Translations under genes and position numbers: made by a program | The notes under the pieces: generated by a model | Databases searched by the model: none | Seen by the model: the letters and a program-made list of their open reading frames with translations, nothing else | Told to the model about the DNA's origin: nothing | Part shown: one piece after another, positions 1 through 6,380 of the stretch | How positions within the stretch are numbered: position 1 is the stretch's first letter | Layout of the letters: every line of letters starts with the position of its first letter | DNA from: a bacterium | GTDB lineage: Bacteria > Bdellovibrionota_C > UBA2361 > SZUA-149 | Assembly (NCBI GenBank): GCA_003230795.1 | Contig: QIGM01000496.1 | Span: 1 to 6,960, forward strand | Length of the DNA stretch: 6,960 bases | Direction: 5' to 3'

Positions 1-19
1 CCTCTAGACCCCTTAGAGG
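1..19 (-). terminator. Hairpin downstream of sppA, possible terminator
   Basis: A perfect 6-bp inverted repeat (CCTCTA / TAGAGG) with a 7-nt loop lies 22 bp past the sppA stop codon. A U-tract, if there is one, would be outside the window, so terminator function cannot be confirmed. Confidence 0.3.
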
Positions 20-60
20 TAGGCCCCTAAAGATAGGCCCCTAAAGATAGGCCTGATAGA
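20..60. repeat. 14-bp tandem repeat across the sppA stop codon
   Basis: TAGGCCCCTAAAGA occurs twice without a gap at 20-33 and 34-47. A degenerate third copy begins TAGGCC at 48. The sppA stop codon (41-43) and last codons lie inside the second and third copies, so the duplication touches the protein's C-terminal end. Confidence 0.85.
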
Positions 61-958
61 GCAGCCTCGCCTGACCATAGCTGCCAATCCAATGCCAGAG
101 CTTCGCCTTCTGGAGGTCATCAAGCACCGCCATGAGTCCACTCGGCTTCTTAGGCATAACAATCTCAGGCTCAGCCATGTCACCGGTGAGTTCAAGCGCA
201 AGCTTTGCCGCACGAGCTAATCCGCCGAGCTCATCTATCAGTCCAAGCTCAAGCGCTTGGTCACCCAGAATGATTCTACCATCTGCGAATTTCTTTACCG
301 CTTCAACATCAAGCTCTCGAGATTCTGCAATCACTTTCACAAACTGCTCAAAGGTGCGATCGACTATAGACTGAATCAAGCTACGGTCATCTTCGGCAAA
401 ACTTCGAAACGGAGAACCACTGTCTTTAAAACGTCCGCTTTTGACGACATTCATTGAAAAACCAGTATCACCAATTAGCTTGGTGAAATTTGGCATCATC
501 ATGATAACCCCGATAGAACCGGTCAATGTGCCGTTATTCGCAACGATTTTATTGCATCCAACTGCGGCGTATAGGCCACCAGAGGCCGCAACATTAGCAA
601 GCGAGCAGACTACCGGCTTCTTCTCTCCAGCAAGCTTAATCGCACGGTATATTTCTTCTGAGGCGCCGACACTTCCGCCTGGAGAATCAATTCGCACAAC
701 AATAGCCTTGAGGTCGTCATTGCCAATGGCTTTTTTCAGCGACTCATTAAACCCTTTAGAAGAAACTATCTCGCCACTTAACTCGACCACACCAACCGCA
801 TGATCAGACTTCACACTAAGAGAAGCCATGTCAATGCCATCGCCCACACCCGCTTTCGAGATCGCTAGGATGAGAAGTAAGATCATTACGACAAACAAGC
901 CAAGCAATCCGGCAAAAGCCCAACCAAGAAAGACGACTAACTTTTTTAAGGTTCCCAT
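41..958 (-). CDS. sppA: Signal peptide peptidase SppA, single-domain (family S49)
   Basis: This encodes a membrane-anchored serine protease of the S49 family (305 residues), which cleaves leftover signal peptides in the membrane or takes part in envelope quality control. Residues 7-33 form one hydrophobic N-terminal anchor with no lipobox. The protease domain follows: DSPGG at 91-95, the nucleophile motif AASGG with Ser126 at 124-128, and KSGRFKD at 173-179, where Lys178 sits where the general-base lysine lies in the short Bacillus-type enzymes. The length fits these short enzymes, not the roughly 600-residue E. coli form with a duplicated domain. I chose the ATG at 956-958. It has AGGAG just upstream, and the reading begins MGTLKK before the anchor. 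A longer reading frame starts with TTG at 1063 but only translates the tandem repeat upstream. The family is certain; the in vivo substrate is not. Confidence 0.95.
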   Translation of the reverse strand: MGTLKKLVVFLGWAFAGLLGLFVVMILLLILAISKAGVGDGIDMASLSVKSDHAVGVVELSGEIVSSKGFNESLKKAIGNDDLKAIVVRIDSPGGSVGASEEIYRAIKLAGEKKPVVCSLANVAASGGLYAAVGCNKIVANNGTLTGSIGVIMMMPNFTKLIGDTGFSMNVVKSGRFKDSGSPFRSFAEDDRSLIQSIVDRTFEQFVKVIAESRELDVEAVKKFADGRIILGDQALELGLIDELGGLARAAKLALELTGDMAEPEIVMPKKPSGLMAVLDDLQKAKLWHWIGSYGQARLLYQAYL

Positions 959-967
959 GGTGCTCCT
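956..967 (-). promoter_or_regulatory. Ribosome-binding site and start codon of sppA
   Basis: On the minus strand AGGAG (963-967) is followed by CACC and ATG (956-958). The 4-nt spacing is short but workable. This site decides the start, because the longer frame begins with TTG at 1061-1063 and has no comparable site. Confidence 0.8.
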
Positions 968-1027
968 AATTACACTGTTTATGGTGCTCCTAATTGCACC
1001 GTTTATGGTGCTCCTAATGACGCTGTT
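956..1027 (-). repeat. Three 24-bp tandem units carrying the sppA ribosome-binding site
   Basis: Three contiguous 24-bp units lie at 956-979, 980-1003 and 1004-1027. All share the minus-strand core ATTAGGAGCACCAT. In the unit next to the gene this core ends in the ATG start of sppA; in the two upstream units the same position reads ATA. Each unit therefore carries an AGGAG (plus coordinates 963-967, 987-991, 1011-1015), and only the last is followed by a start codon. The unit is 8 codons long and contains no in-frame stop, so the repeat is also open in the sppA frame. Confidence 0.95.
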
Positions 1028-1078
1028 TTCACGCCAGAAAACAAACGCTGCATTCAAATTCAACTGTTATCAGCCGCT

Positions 1079-1107
1079 CTAATAATTCCTCTAAAGTGTT
1101 TCCTCAA
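1079..1107 (-). promoter_or_regulatory. Candidate sigma70-type promoter for sppA
   Basis: On the minus strand TTGAGG (1102-1107) and TATTAG (1079-1084) are separated by 17 bp, and each matches 4 of 6 consensus bases. A transcript would begin near 1072 and carry a leader of about 110 nt that includes the whole 24-bp repeat array. This is motif-based inference only. Confidence 0.35.
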
Positions 1108-1116
1108 GAAGAGTGG

Positions 1117-1145
1117 TTACTTAGACGACTATATGAGAGTAGACT
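1117..1145 (+). promoter_or_regulatory. Candidate sigma70-type promoter for the FliK-like gene
   Basis: TTACTT (1117-1122) and TAGACT (1140-1145) are 17 bp apart, each matching 4 of 6 consensus bases. Transcription would start near 1152, about 20 nt before the ATG at 1173, leaving a weak GGGAA at 1161-1165 as ribosome-binding site. It lies just beyond the candidate sppA promoter on the other strand, so the space reads as a divergent promoter region. Inference from motifs only. Confidence 0.3.
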
Positions 1146-1172
1146 ATCAGCTACTACTTTGGGAATAATTGC

Positions 1173-2735
1173 ATGACAGACGGACTCGGAAAAGGACAAG
1201 CTTTGCCCCCTGTGGCTCAGACCCAGGCAAGCCAAGGCTCTAGCACCCCAAGCCAGGGGTCTCAAGCTCCTACGCCCAACACTGTCCGCATCCCGTCCAC
1301 TCAAATCCTGCCTCAAACCACAGCCCCGCTAAACATCGGTGACCTGCTGCGCTTCAATGTCAGGTCGAATCCTACCGGGGAGCTAGGAACGCTATATTAT
1401 CAGGGCCAACTCATTAAAACGGCCTTACCAAGCAACGTGAGCGCTGGGGACAGACTTCTTGCTCGATTGGAGGCCACCGGTGAGCAAGTCGTATTTAAGA
1501 TACTCGAACATATTAAAACTGACGGAAGCAGCACGCTAGGAAAAGGGCAGGCTGCCGTTACACAAAGCGTTTCTTCCTCTGCAGATGGTGCCGCTTCTTT
1601 AAAATCACCTCTTGAAGAGCTCACCAAGCAAGTTCAAAGCATTCTTGAAAGAACTCAACCTCAAGCAAACGACGCAGTCGCAGAGTCTCGAAACAATCCC
1701 CTTTCGCGCAGCTTAACGGCCGCGGCCACCCCAGTTCCTATCGAAGAACCTCTAAAATCTGGCGAACTACAACAACTCGTCGAAACTATTTCTCAAACAA
1801 TAGGCAAAGGTGATGCCTTAGGAAACGCCGAACATGTCAGTGGTAAGATTCAGCTCTCGGCCACAGGTTCCGCGGCAGATATTCTACGCCAAGCGGCTGA
1901 TGCGATTAAGCTCCTACTTAAAGATACGCCGTATCAGCTACCGACTACAGATCGCTTTCTTGTATTGCTACAAGGGCAGCTAACGTCCCTTCTTGAGAGC
2001 ATACAGACAGGCTCAAGTCGTGAAATCACATCTAGACTAGTAGATGTTCTGCTTCATGCGATAAATGAAGAGCTTAAACTGCAGAAAGGCGGAAGCTCAA
2101 CGAAAGCGAGCGACGCTCTCAAACTCGCGCTGACAGACCTTAAACTCGGTAAGCAGGATCCTGCAGCACTTGAAAAACACATAGAGTCCGCCTTAAACCG
2201 AGTGCAAAATTACCTTGGCACAAGCATGGACGGAGAAGCTTCCAAACGAGTCGACCTCAAGGTCGTCTCCGATTTGCGGACCTTAGTAAATCGACTGGAA
2301 AGCCTCGCTCAAACTCACGATACGCTTGCTGCCCTTAATCCGGTGATGGCCGCCCTTGGTGAGCCTGCGTTAATTCTCTTCCCTTTTATCCTCCCGGGCC
2401 TGCTCCACCATAGCGAGATCAGCATTGACCCGAACGCACATAGAGACAAAAAGGGAGGAAAAAAATCTGGCGCCGGACAAGATGCCTACCAGCGCATCCA
2501 AATTCGCTTGCCGCTACCAAACCTCGGACCACTCGAAGTAGATATTGCTCACAGAGGCACGGAGATTTTAGCCCGCGTAGTGACCCGAGATGAGCGAACT
2601 GCTAAGTTTTTACTAGAACAATCAGAGAATCTGAGACTTTCGCTACAAACAGCTAATTTTGAGTTAATCGACTACTCCACTGAGCACAGCGCTGCTCTCA
2701 CCTCACTTGATGGTTCCAAGCCAACTGTCGCCTAA
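1173..2735 (+). CDS. FliK-like protein (flagellar hook-length-control C-terminal domain)
   Basis: A 520-residue soluble protein with no signal peptide or membrane segment. Residues 1-48 are low complexity and rich in Gln, Ser and Pro. Residues 52-112 look like a compact beta domain (NIGDLLRF, then KTALPSNVSAGDRLLARL). Residues 113-400 are mostly helical with Ser/Thr-rich linkers. Residues 440-502 resemble the C-terminal domain of flagellar hook-length-control proteins: a strand pattern IRLPLPNLGPLEVDI, then a charged helix ending in ENLRLSL. In flagellar FliK this domain acts on the export gate to switch substrate specificity, and the disordered part acts as a ruler. Here no other flagellar gene is nearby, so a flagellar role is inference; the protein may be an orphan that reuses the domain. 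ATG at 1173 is the first good start, with only a weak upstream GGGAA. Confidence 0.6.
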   Translation: MTDGLGKGQALPPVAQTQASQGSSTPSQGSQAPTPNTVRIPSTQILPQTTAPLNIGDLLRFNVRSNPTGELGTLYYQGQLIKTALPSNVSAGDRLLARLEATGEQVVFKILEHIKTDGSSTLGKGQAAVTQSVSSSADGAASLKSPLEELTKQVQSILERTQPQANDAVAESRNNPLSRSLTAAATPVPIEEPLKSGELQQLVETISQTIGKGDALGNAEHVSGKIQLSATGSAADILRQAADAIKLLLKDTPYQLPTTDRFLVLLQGQLTSLLESIQTGSSREITSRLVDVLLHAINEELKLQKGGSSTKASDALKLALTDLKLGKQDPAALEKHIESALNRVQNYLGTSMDGEASKRVDLKVVSDLRTLVNRLESLAQTHDTLAALNPVMAALGEPALILFPFILPGLLHHSEISIDPNAHRDKKGGKKSGAGQDAYQRIQIRLPLPNLGPLEVDIAHRGTEILARVVTRDERTAKFLLEQSENLRLSLQTANFELIDYSTEHSAALTSLDGSKPTVA

Positions 2736-2802
2736 ATAGGCGAGTGCCCATTTCGTAAAACATTCGCTTTTTCCCTCTGGCAGAACGGGCTACTATCTTG
2801 GG

Positions 2803-3495
2803 ATGGAAACTCCAGAGCCTCAACCCAAGAAACAGGGTTCACACTTTCGCCGAATGATCATCACGGGCATTCTTACGATGATCCCTCTTTGGATCACTTG
2901 GCTTGTGCTTGAAATAATGTTCGTTACCTTATCAGAGATCGGCGGACCCAGCGTGCGCACCGCTTCCCACTGGTTACGCGACTCTGCCCCCGCGCTTTCT
3001 CGTTGGTTGCAGCTACCCTGGGTAACAGACCTTTTTGCAGTCTTGCTATCGCTCCTTGCACTCTACCTTTTGGGCCTCACCGCAACTTTTGTTCTGGGGA
3101 AACAGCTAATTCGGATCATCGAAAAAATCATCGCCAAGATTCCGTTCGTACAAACTGTGTATGGCTCGACCAAGAAACTGATCCAATCGCTACAGAGCGA
3201 TCCCGAAAAGCTACAGCGTGTGGTAATGATTAGCTTCCCGCATAGTGGGATGAAGGCGCTCGGCTTTGTCACGGCAAGCCTAAAGGATAAAGACAGCGGT
3301 CAGGAGTTAGCAGCGGTCTACGTCCCCACTACACCTAACCCGACGTCGGGATATCTTGAGATTGTTCCAGCTGACCAGCTAGTGCCAATGGATATGTCTG
3401 TCGAGGAGGCGATGACCTTTATTATCTCAGGCGGAACCATTTCGCCCGAGACAATAGCCTACTCTTCAAACTCCGATAAGCAGCAAGCGAGCTAG
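2803..3495 (+). CDS. DUF502 family membrane protein
   Basis: A 230-residue inner-membrane protein of the DUF502 family, whose biochemical function is unknown. Two membrane segments are visible, at about 17-43 and 74-98, the first preceded by a basic patch (HFRR). Family hallmarks follow: IPFVQTVYGSTKKL at 113-126, VYVPTTPNPTSGYLEIVP at 172-189, and MSVEEAMTFIISGG at 198-211. The length is typical for the family. It follows the FliK-like gene on the same strand with a 67-bp gap, so the two could be co-transcribed. TTGGG directly before the ATG is a poor ribosome-binding site. A TACTAT at 2791-2796 could act as a -10 element that starts transcription at or near the ATG. Its stop codon overlaps that of arsM on the other strand. 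Confidence 0.93.
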   Translation: METPEPQPKKQGSHFRRMIITGILTMIPLWITWLVLEIMFVTLSEIGGPSVRTASHWLRDSAPALSRWLQLPWVTDLFAVLLSLLALYLLGLTATFVLGKQLIRIIEKIIAKIPFVQTVYGSTKKLIQSLQSDPEKLQRVVMISFPHSGMKALGFVTASLKDKDSGQELAAVYVPTTPNPTSGYLEIVPADQLVPMDMSVEEAMTFIISGGTISPETIAYSSNSDKQQAS

Positions 3496-4541
3496 CAGCA
3501 GTTCGTCGCAATCGTTGTCACGAGCGGAGATTCCACACCGCAATCAAAGATTCCATAGTGAGTGCTTCGGTCTCCGACGATTTCGAAATGTGCACCATAG
3601 CGTGTTTCCTGAAGCATAGCGGCCGTGTTACCGCAGACAAGCATTGGCCTACCCGTCTCTAGGAGATGGTGGTCATCAAGCATGAAGCTATGAGGACTTC
3701 CCGGAATGGTGCCCTTATACGTCGCTACCTGTCCAAAGTCCTCGCAACGATCCTCAAGTGAGCCAAGCTTAAACACTCGGATAGTTTGGGAGTCGAACTG
3801 AATCATACCGACCTTTTCTTCGAGGGTCGGATTATCAATCGTAATCGGAGCACTTTCTACAACTCGAACATCCGCACAACCTAGTGGTTGCAGCATGCGG
3901 CGAAAATCTTCTCCATAGAGAGCGCCAGAAAGACATTCTCCGTAGAGAACTTCGTCTTCTCTTAGTTCAGCAGGGATACGACGATCCGCAAACACATCTG
4001 AGAAGTAGAGCTCCCCGCCTGGTTTCAGCACGCGAAAAACTTCAGCGAACACCTTATCCTTCGCTGGAGAGAGATTTATCACGCAGTTAGAAACAACGAG
4101 ATCAATTGAGTTATCCTCGATTCCAGCAGCCTTGAGATCCTCAATATAGCCGTGGAGAAACTCCGTGTTTGGCTTTGCGTAGCCAAACTTCTTAGCTTGA
4201 GAATCAACATGCCGACGAGCGACTTCAAGCTGCTCTTCTGTCATATCAATGCCGATTACGCGCCCACTCTCCCCTACAAGCTTTGAAAGCACATAGGCAT
4301 CACGACCGGTGCCACAACCGAGATCGAGCACTGTGCAGCCTTCGAGAAGAGGTGGAATTGGAGAACCACAACCATAGAATTTCGAGAGGATCTCATCATC
4401 GATTGATGAAAGAACGTCTTTTATCTCAGAGCTACAAGCATCTGCTGTGCAACAAGCATTGGTTTGCAAGTCAGATTTATTGTTCAGGACCTTTCCGTAG
4501 TATTCCTGAACACTCTCAAGAGTTTTTACGCCGTTTTCCAT
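3492..4541 (-). CDS. arsM: Arsenite methyltransferase ArsM (S-adenosylmethionine-dependent)
   Basis: A 349-residue cytosolic enzyme that transfers methyl groups from S-adenosylmethionine to trivalent arsenic, giving methylated and partly volatile species; it is a detoxification step. The Rossmann fold shows motif I VLDLGCGTGRD at 71-81, the acidic residue of GIDM at 97-100, SNCVINLSP at 151-159 and VLKPGGELYFSDVF at 171-184. Cysteines fit the four-cysteine ArsM/AS3MT pattern: Cys30 or Cys31, Cys58 in YGCGSP, Cys153 in SNCV and Cys203 in GECL; the last two are 50 residues apart, as in the algal CmArsM. Residues about 245-340 form the ArsM C-terminal domain (LEDRCEDFGQVATYKGTI, VCGNTAAMLQETRY). 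The protein ends in Cys-Cys. ahcY, which removes the SAH product, lies 212 bp upstream on the same strand. The ribosome-binding site is weak (AAGAGA). No arsR-like regulator or other ars gene is in the window. Confidence 0.95.
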   Translation of the reverse strand: MENGVKTLESVQEYYGKVLNNKSDLQTNACCTADACSSEIKDVLSSIDDEILSKFYGCGSPIPPLLEGCTVLDLGCGTGRDAYVLSKLVGESGRVIGIDMTEEQLEVARRHVDSQAKKFGYAKPNTEFLHGYIEDLKAAGIEDNSIDLVVSNCVINLSPAKDKVFAEVFRVLKPGGELYFSDVFADRRIPAELREDEVLYGECLSGALYGEDFRRMLQPLGCADVRVVESAPITIDNPTLEEKVGMIQFDSQTIRVFKLGSLEDRCEDFGQVATYKGTIPGSPHSFMLDDHHLLETGRPMLVCGNTAAMLQETRYGAHFEIVGDRSTHYGIFDCGVESPLVTTIATNCC

Positions 4542-4580
4542 TGATCGTCTCTTCGCGTTTACTTCGTTTTGAGTTCAAAT

Positions 4581-4618
4581 AAAAACCGCCCTCAAGGAGA
4601 GAAACCCCCTTCAAGAGG
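4581..4618 (-). terminator. Possible rho-independent terminator between ahcY and arsM
   Basis: On the minus strand CCTC and AAGG (interrupted by a 3-nt bulge TTG) can pair with a continuous CCTTGAGG, with a 10-nt loop. GCG and then GGTTTTTATTT follow, the U-tract being at 4581-4585. The stem is imperfect. It lies only about 40 bp before the arsM start, which leaves little room for a separate arsM promoter, so it may be partial, an attenuator, or not real. Confidence 0.3.
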
Positions 4619-4670
4619 AGAAACTCCAGTGAGAGCGCCCACAAAAAGTTTACCAGTGAGAGAAGTTTAC
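4591..4670. repeat. Cluster of short imperfect tandem repeats in the ahcY-arsM spacer
   Basis: Two repeat families abut here. First, a 19-bp unit at 4591-4609 recurs at 4610-4628 with 14 of 19 bases equal. Second, CAGTGAGAG...AAGTTTAC occurs at 4627-4653 with a 10-bp insert between its halves and again at 4654-4670 without the insert. This looks like a 27-bp and a 17-bp copy of the same unit. The remainder of the 212-bp spacer shows no convincing gene on either strand. Confidence 0.7.
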
Positions 4671-4724
4671 TTGCAGGTTTCAAAGGGCCCAAGTTCAATC
4701 GACCTAAACCCCATGAACCTGCCG

Positions 4725-4754
4725 CCAAAAGCTAATAACCCAAAAGCCAATAAC
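4725..4754. repeat. 15-bp tandem repeat at the ahcY stop codon
   Basis: CCAAAAGCTAATAAC (4725-4739) is followed directly by CCAAAAGCCAATAAC (4740-4754), with one mismatch. The second copy ends on the last base of the ahcY stop codon (4754-4756), much as the 14-bp repeat does at the sppA stop. Confidence 0.85.
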
Positions 4755-6121
4755 TAGTAGCGATAATGCTCAGGCTTGAATGGCCCTTGCTTCGGAATAC
4801 CGAGATAGTCCGCCTGCTTGTCTGTCAGCTCAGTAAGTTGAACACCAAGCTTTCCGATATGCAAACGAGCTACTTTCTCATCAAGCTCCTTAGGCAAAAC
4901 GTGAACGCCGATAGGATACTTATCTTGGTCTTGCCAAAGAGCAATCTGCGCCAGCACTTGGTTCGTAAAGGAACATGACATTACGAAGCTTGGGTGACCG
5001 GTTCCACAGCCGAGATTCACCAAACGTCCTGAAGCAAGAAGGATGATGATATTACCGTTAGGTAAAGTGTAGCGATCAACCTGTGGCTTCACCTCGTCTC
5101 GAGTAATTGATGGAGTATCCTCAAGCCAAGAAACTTCAATCTCTGAGTCAAAGTGACCGATGTTACAAAGAATCGCTTGATCCTTCATCAACATCATGTG
5201 TTTTTTAGTGACGATATCGCAGCAACCTGTGGCTGTGACGAAAATATCACCTAATGGCGCTGCTTCTTCCATGGTGAGGACTTGAAATCCTTCCATAGCT
5301 GCTTGAAGCGCAATAATAGGGTCAACTTCGGTGATGAGCACTCGTGCGCCGAGTCCGGCCATTGATTGGGCACATCCCTTACCAACATCTCCGTAGCCGG
5401 CGACAACAACAACTTTTCCGGCAACCATAACATTCGCACGCTTAAGTCCGTCAGCAAGTGACTCACGGCAACCATAAAGATTGTCGAACTTGGACTTCGT
5501 TACTGAATCGTTGACGTTAAAAGCTGGGCACTTGAGTCGTCCTTCTTCAAACATCTGATACAGGCGAATAACACCAGTCGTGGTCTCTTCAGAGATTCCG
5601 CGAATATCCTCAAGAAGCTGTGGATACTTGTCGTGGACCATTACGGTAAGATCACCGCCGTCATCAAGGATCATATTAAGAGACTTACCACCTTCAAAGC
5701 CACTAACGGTCTGCTCTACACACCACCAGTACTCTTCCTCCGTCTCGCCTCTCCAAGCAAACACTGGCACTCCGGCCACAGCCATTGCCGCTGCTGCTGC
5801 ATCGTGAGTAGAGAAAATATTGCAACTAGACCAACGCACTTCAGCGCCTAGCTCTAAAAGAGTTTCAATGAGGACCGCAGTCTCGACTGTCATATGGAGA
5901 CAACCAGTAATGCGAGCTCCCTTGAGTGGCTTACTTGCGCCAAACTCCGCACGAAGAGCCATTAGTCCTGGCATCTCCTTCTCTGCGATTTCGATCTCTT
6001 TTCTTCCTCGCGCAGCAAGGGTGATATCTTTAACTTTGTAATCTTCTTTCACGGCTACCTTCCCATTTTCGCCTACGGTTCCTAGGCTGCCTGCTGCTAT
6101 TTCAGCGCTTTCTGTACTCAC
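4754..6121 (-). CDS. ahcY: Adenosylhomocysteinase (S-adenosyl-L-homocysteine hydrolase)
   Basis: This cytosolic NAD-dependent enzyme splits S-adenosylhomocysteine into adenosine and homocysteine, closing the activated methyl cycle and relieving product inhibition of methyltransferases. At 455 residues it has normal length. Substrate-domain motifs are CLHMTVET at 74-81, [10 protein letters not shown] at 98-107, LDDGGDLT at 152-159 and ISEETTTG at 176-183. Catalytic Lys209 and Asp213 lie in VTKSKFDN, with Cys218 in YGCRES. The NAD-binding loop GYGDVGKG is at 242-249, GHPSFVMS at 375-382, and the C-terminus is PFKPEHYRY, matching the tail that contacts cofactor in the tetramer. The start is GTG at 6119-6121, with AGGAG at 6131-6135 nine bases upstream; no ATG occurs before residue 50, which would lose the first fold element. 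arsM lies downstream on the same strand and produces this enzyme's substrate. Confidence 0.98.
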   Translation of the reverse strand: MSTESAEIAAGSLGTVGENGKVAVKEDYKVKDITLAARGRKEIEIAEKEMPGLMALRAEFGASKPLKGARITGCLHMTVETAVLIETLLELGAEVRWSSCNIFSTHDAAAAAMAVAGVPVFAWRGETEEEYWWCVEQTVSGFEGGKSLNMILDDGGDLTVMVHDKYPQLLEDIRGISEETTTGVIRLYQMFEEGRLKCPAFNVNDSVTKSKFDNLYGCRESLADGLKRANVMVAGKVVVVAGYGDVGKGCAQSMAGLGARVLITEVDPIIALQAAMEGFQVLTMEEAAPLGDIFVTATGCCDIVTKKHMMLMKDQAILCNIGHFDSEIEVSWLEDTPSITRDEVKPQVDRYTLPNGNIIILLASGRLVNLGCGTGHPSFVMSCSFTNQVLAQIALWQDQDKYPIGVHVLPKELDEKVARLHIGKLGVQLTELTDKQADYLGIPKQGPFKPEHYRY

Positions 6122-6135
6122 AGTAGATTGCTCCT
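6119..6135 (-). promoter_or_regulatory. Ribosome-binding site and GTG start of ahcY
   Basis: AGGAG (6131-6135) lies 9 bases before GTG (6119-6121) on the minus strand. This sets the start at GTG and adds about 25 residues before the conserved DYKVKDI segment. Confidence 0.75.
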
Positions 6136-6150
6136 GGTCTTTTTAAATAA

Positions 6151-6179
6151 AATACAATTTGTTGTAATATTGGGGTCAA
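6151..6179 (-). promoter_or_regulatory. Candidate sigma70-type promoter for ahcY
   Basis: TTGACC (6174-6179) matches 5 of 6 bases of the -35 consensus. A 17-bp AT-rich spacer is followed by TGTATT (6151-6156), a 4-of-6 match to the -10. Transcription would start near 6144, giving a short leader of about 23 nt before the GTG. It is the best promoter match in the window. Confidence 0.5.
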
Positions 6180-6192
6180 ACCGTAATAAAAT

Positions 6193-6216
6193 TCGGTCCA
6201 AGCCTCGGTCCATCCC
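6193..6216. repeat. 12-bp tandem repeat upstream of ahcY
   Basis: TCGGTCCAAGCC (6193-6204) is followed directly by TCGGTCCATCCC (6205-6216), 10 of 12 bases equal. It sits just upstream of the candidate ahcY promoter. It may be an operator-like direct repeat or another product of local duplication. Confidence 0.5.
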
Positions 6217-6243
6217 AACTCGTAACTTGGAGCTTATACCTGG

Positions 6244-6271
6244 AAAAAACTAGCTAGCAAAGGCACTTCGC
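6244..6271 (-). terminator. Weak terminator candidate after the 153-residue membrane protein gene
   Basis: On the minus strand GCGAAG-TGC-CTTTGC forms a 6-bp stem (one G-U pair, 6257-6271), with six U residues at 6244-6249 following after a 7-nt gap. The gap is unusual for an intrinsic terminator. The rest of 6217-6383 shows other short stems but no gene and no riboswitch I can recognise. Confidence 0.22.
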
Positions 6272-6364
6272 GAGGGCCGATCTAGCCTCAGAACAGCCGC
6301 TAAGCGCAGAGCCCTACTAACAAAAGAAAAATATATGGATTTTCGCTACTTTAGAAGGAGATAA

Positions 6365-6380
6365 GGGGGCCAAAGCTCCC
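6365..6380. terminator. GC-rich hairpin just past the 153-residue gene
   Basis: GGGGGC-CAAA-GCTCCC folds into a 6-bp stem with a tetraloop. Read on the plus strand it is complete with one G-U pair; on the minus strand there is an A-C mismatch. It starts 3 bp after the minus-strand stop codon, but neither side has a proper U-tract, so its role as terminator or 3'-end protection is uncertain. Confidence 0.3.

Noticed and set aside
956..1027. CRISPR-like array
   Set aside because: The units are directly adjacent with no spacers and too short; this is a simple tandem duplication.
959..1063. N-terminal extension of SppA by 35 residues from a start at 1063
   Set aside because: The codon there is TTG, no ribosome-binding site precedes it, and the extra residues are mostly the translated 24-bp repeat ahead of a normal ATG with AGGAG.
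4516..4728. 70-codon minus-strand frame between ahcY and arsM
   Set aside because: It consists largely of translated tandem repeats, runs into the arsM start in another frame and has no ribosome-binding site or family resemblance.
4569..4757. 62-codon plus-strand frame in the same spacer
   Set aside because: Low-complexity product of the repeats (ends in two copies of a PKANN-like motif), antisense to the ahcY end, no supporting start signal.
5251..6041. Several open frames antisense or out of frame within ahcY
   Set aside because: They are shadows of the conserved ahcY coding sequence with no family match or start signals.
6193..6300. SAH riboswitch upstream of ahcY
   Set aside because: CCGAGG and GGCTTGG stretches looked suggestive, but the conserved order of core elements and pairing of that class could not be found.
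6353..6363. Strong ribosome-binding site GAAGGAGATA on the plus strand
   Set aside because: No start codon follows at a usable distance, and the plus strand has no open frame there; chance similarity in a spacer.
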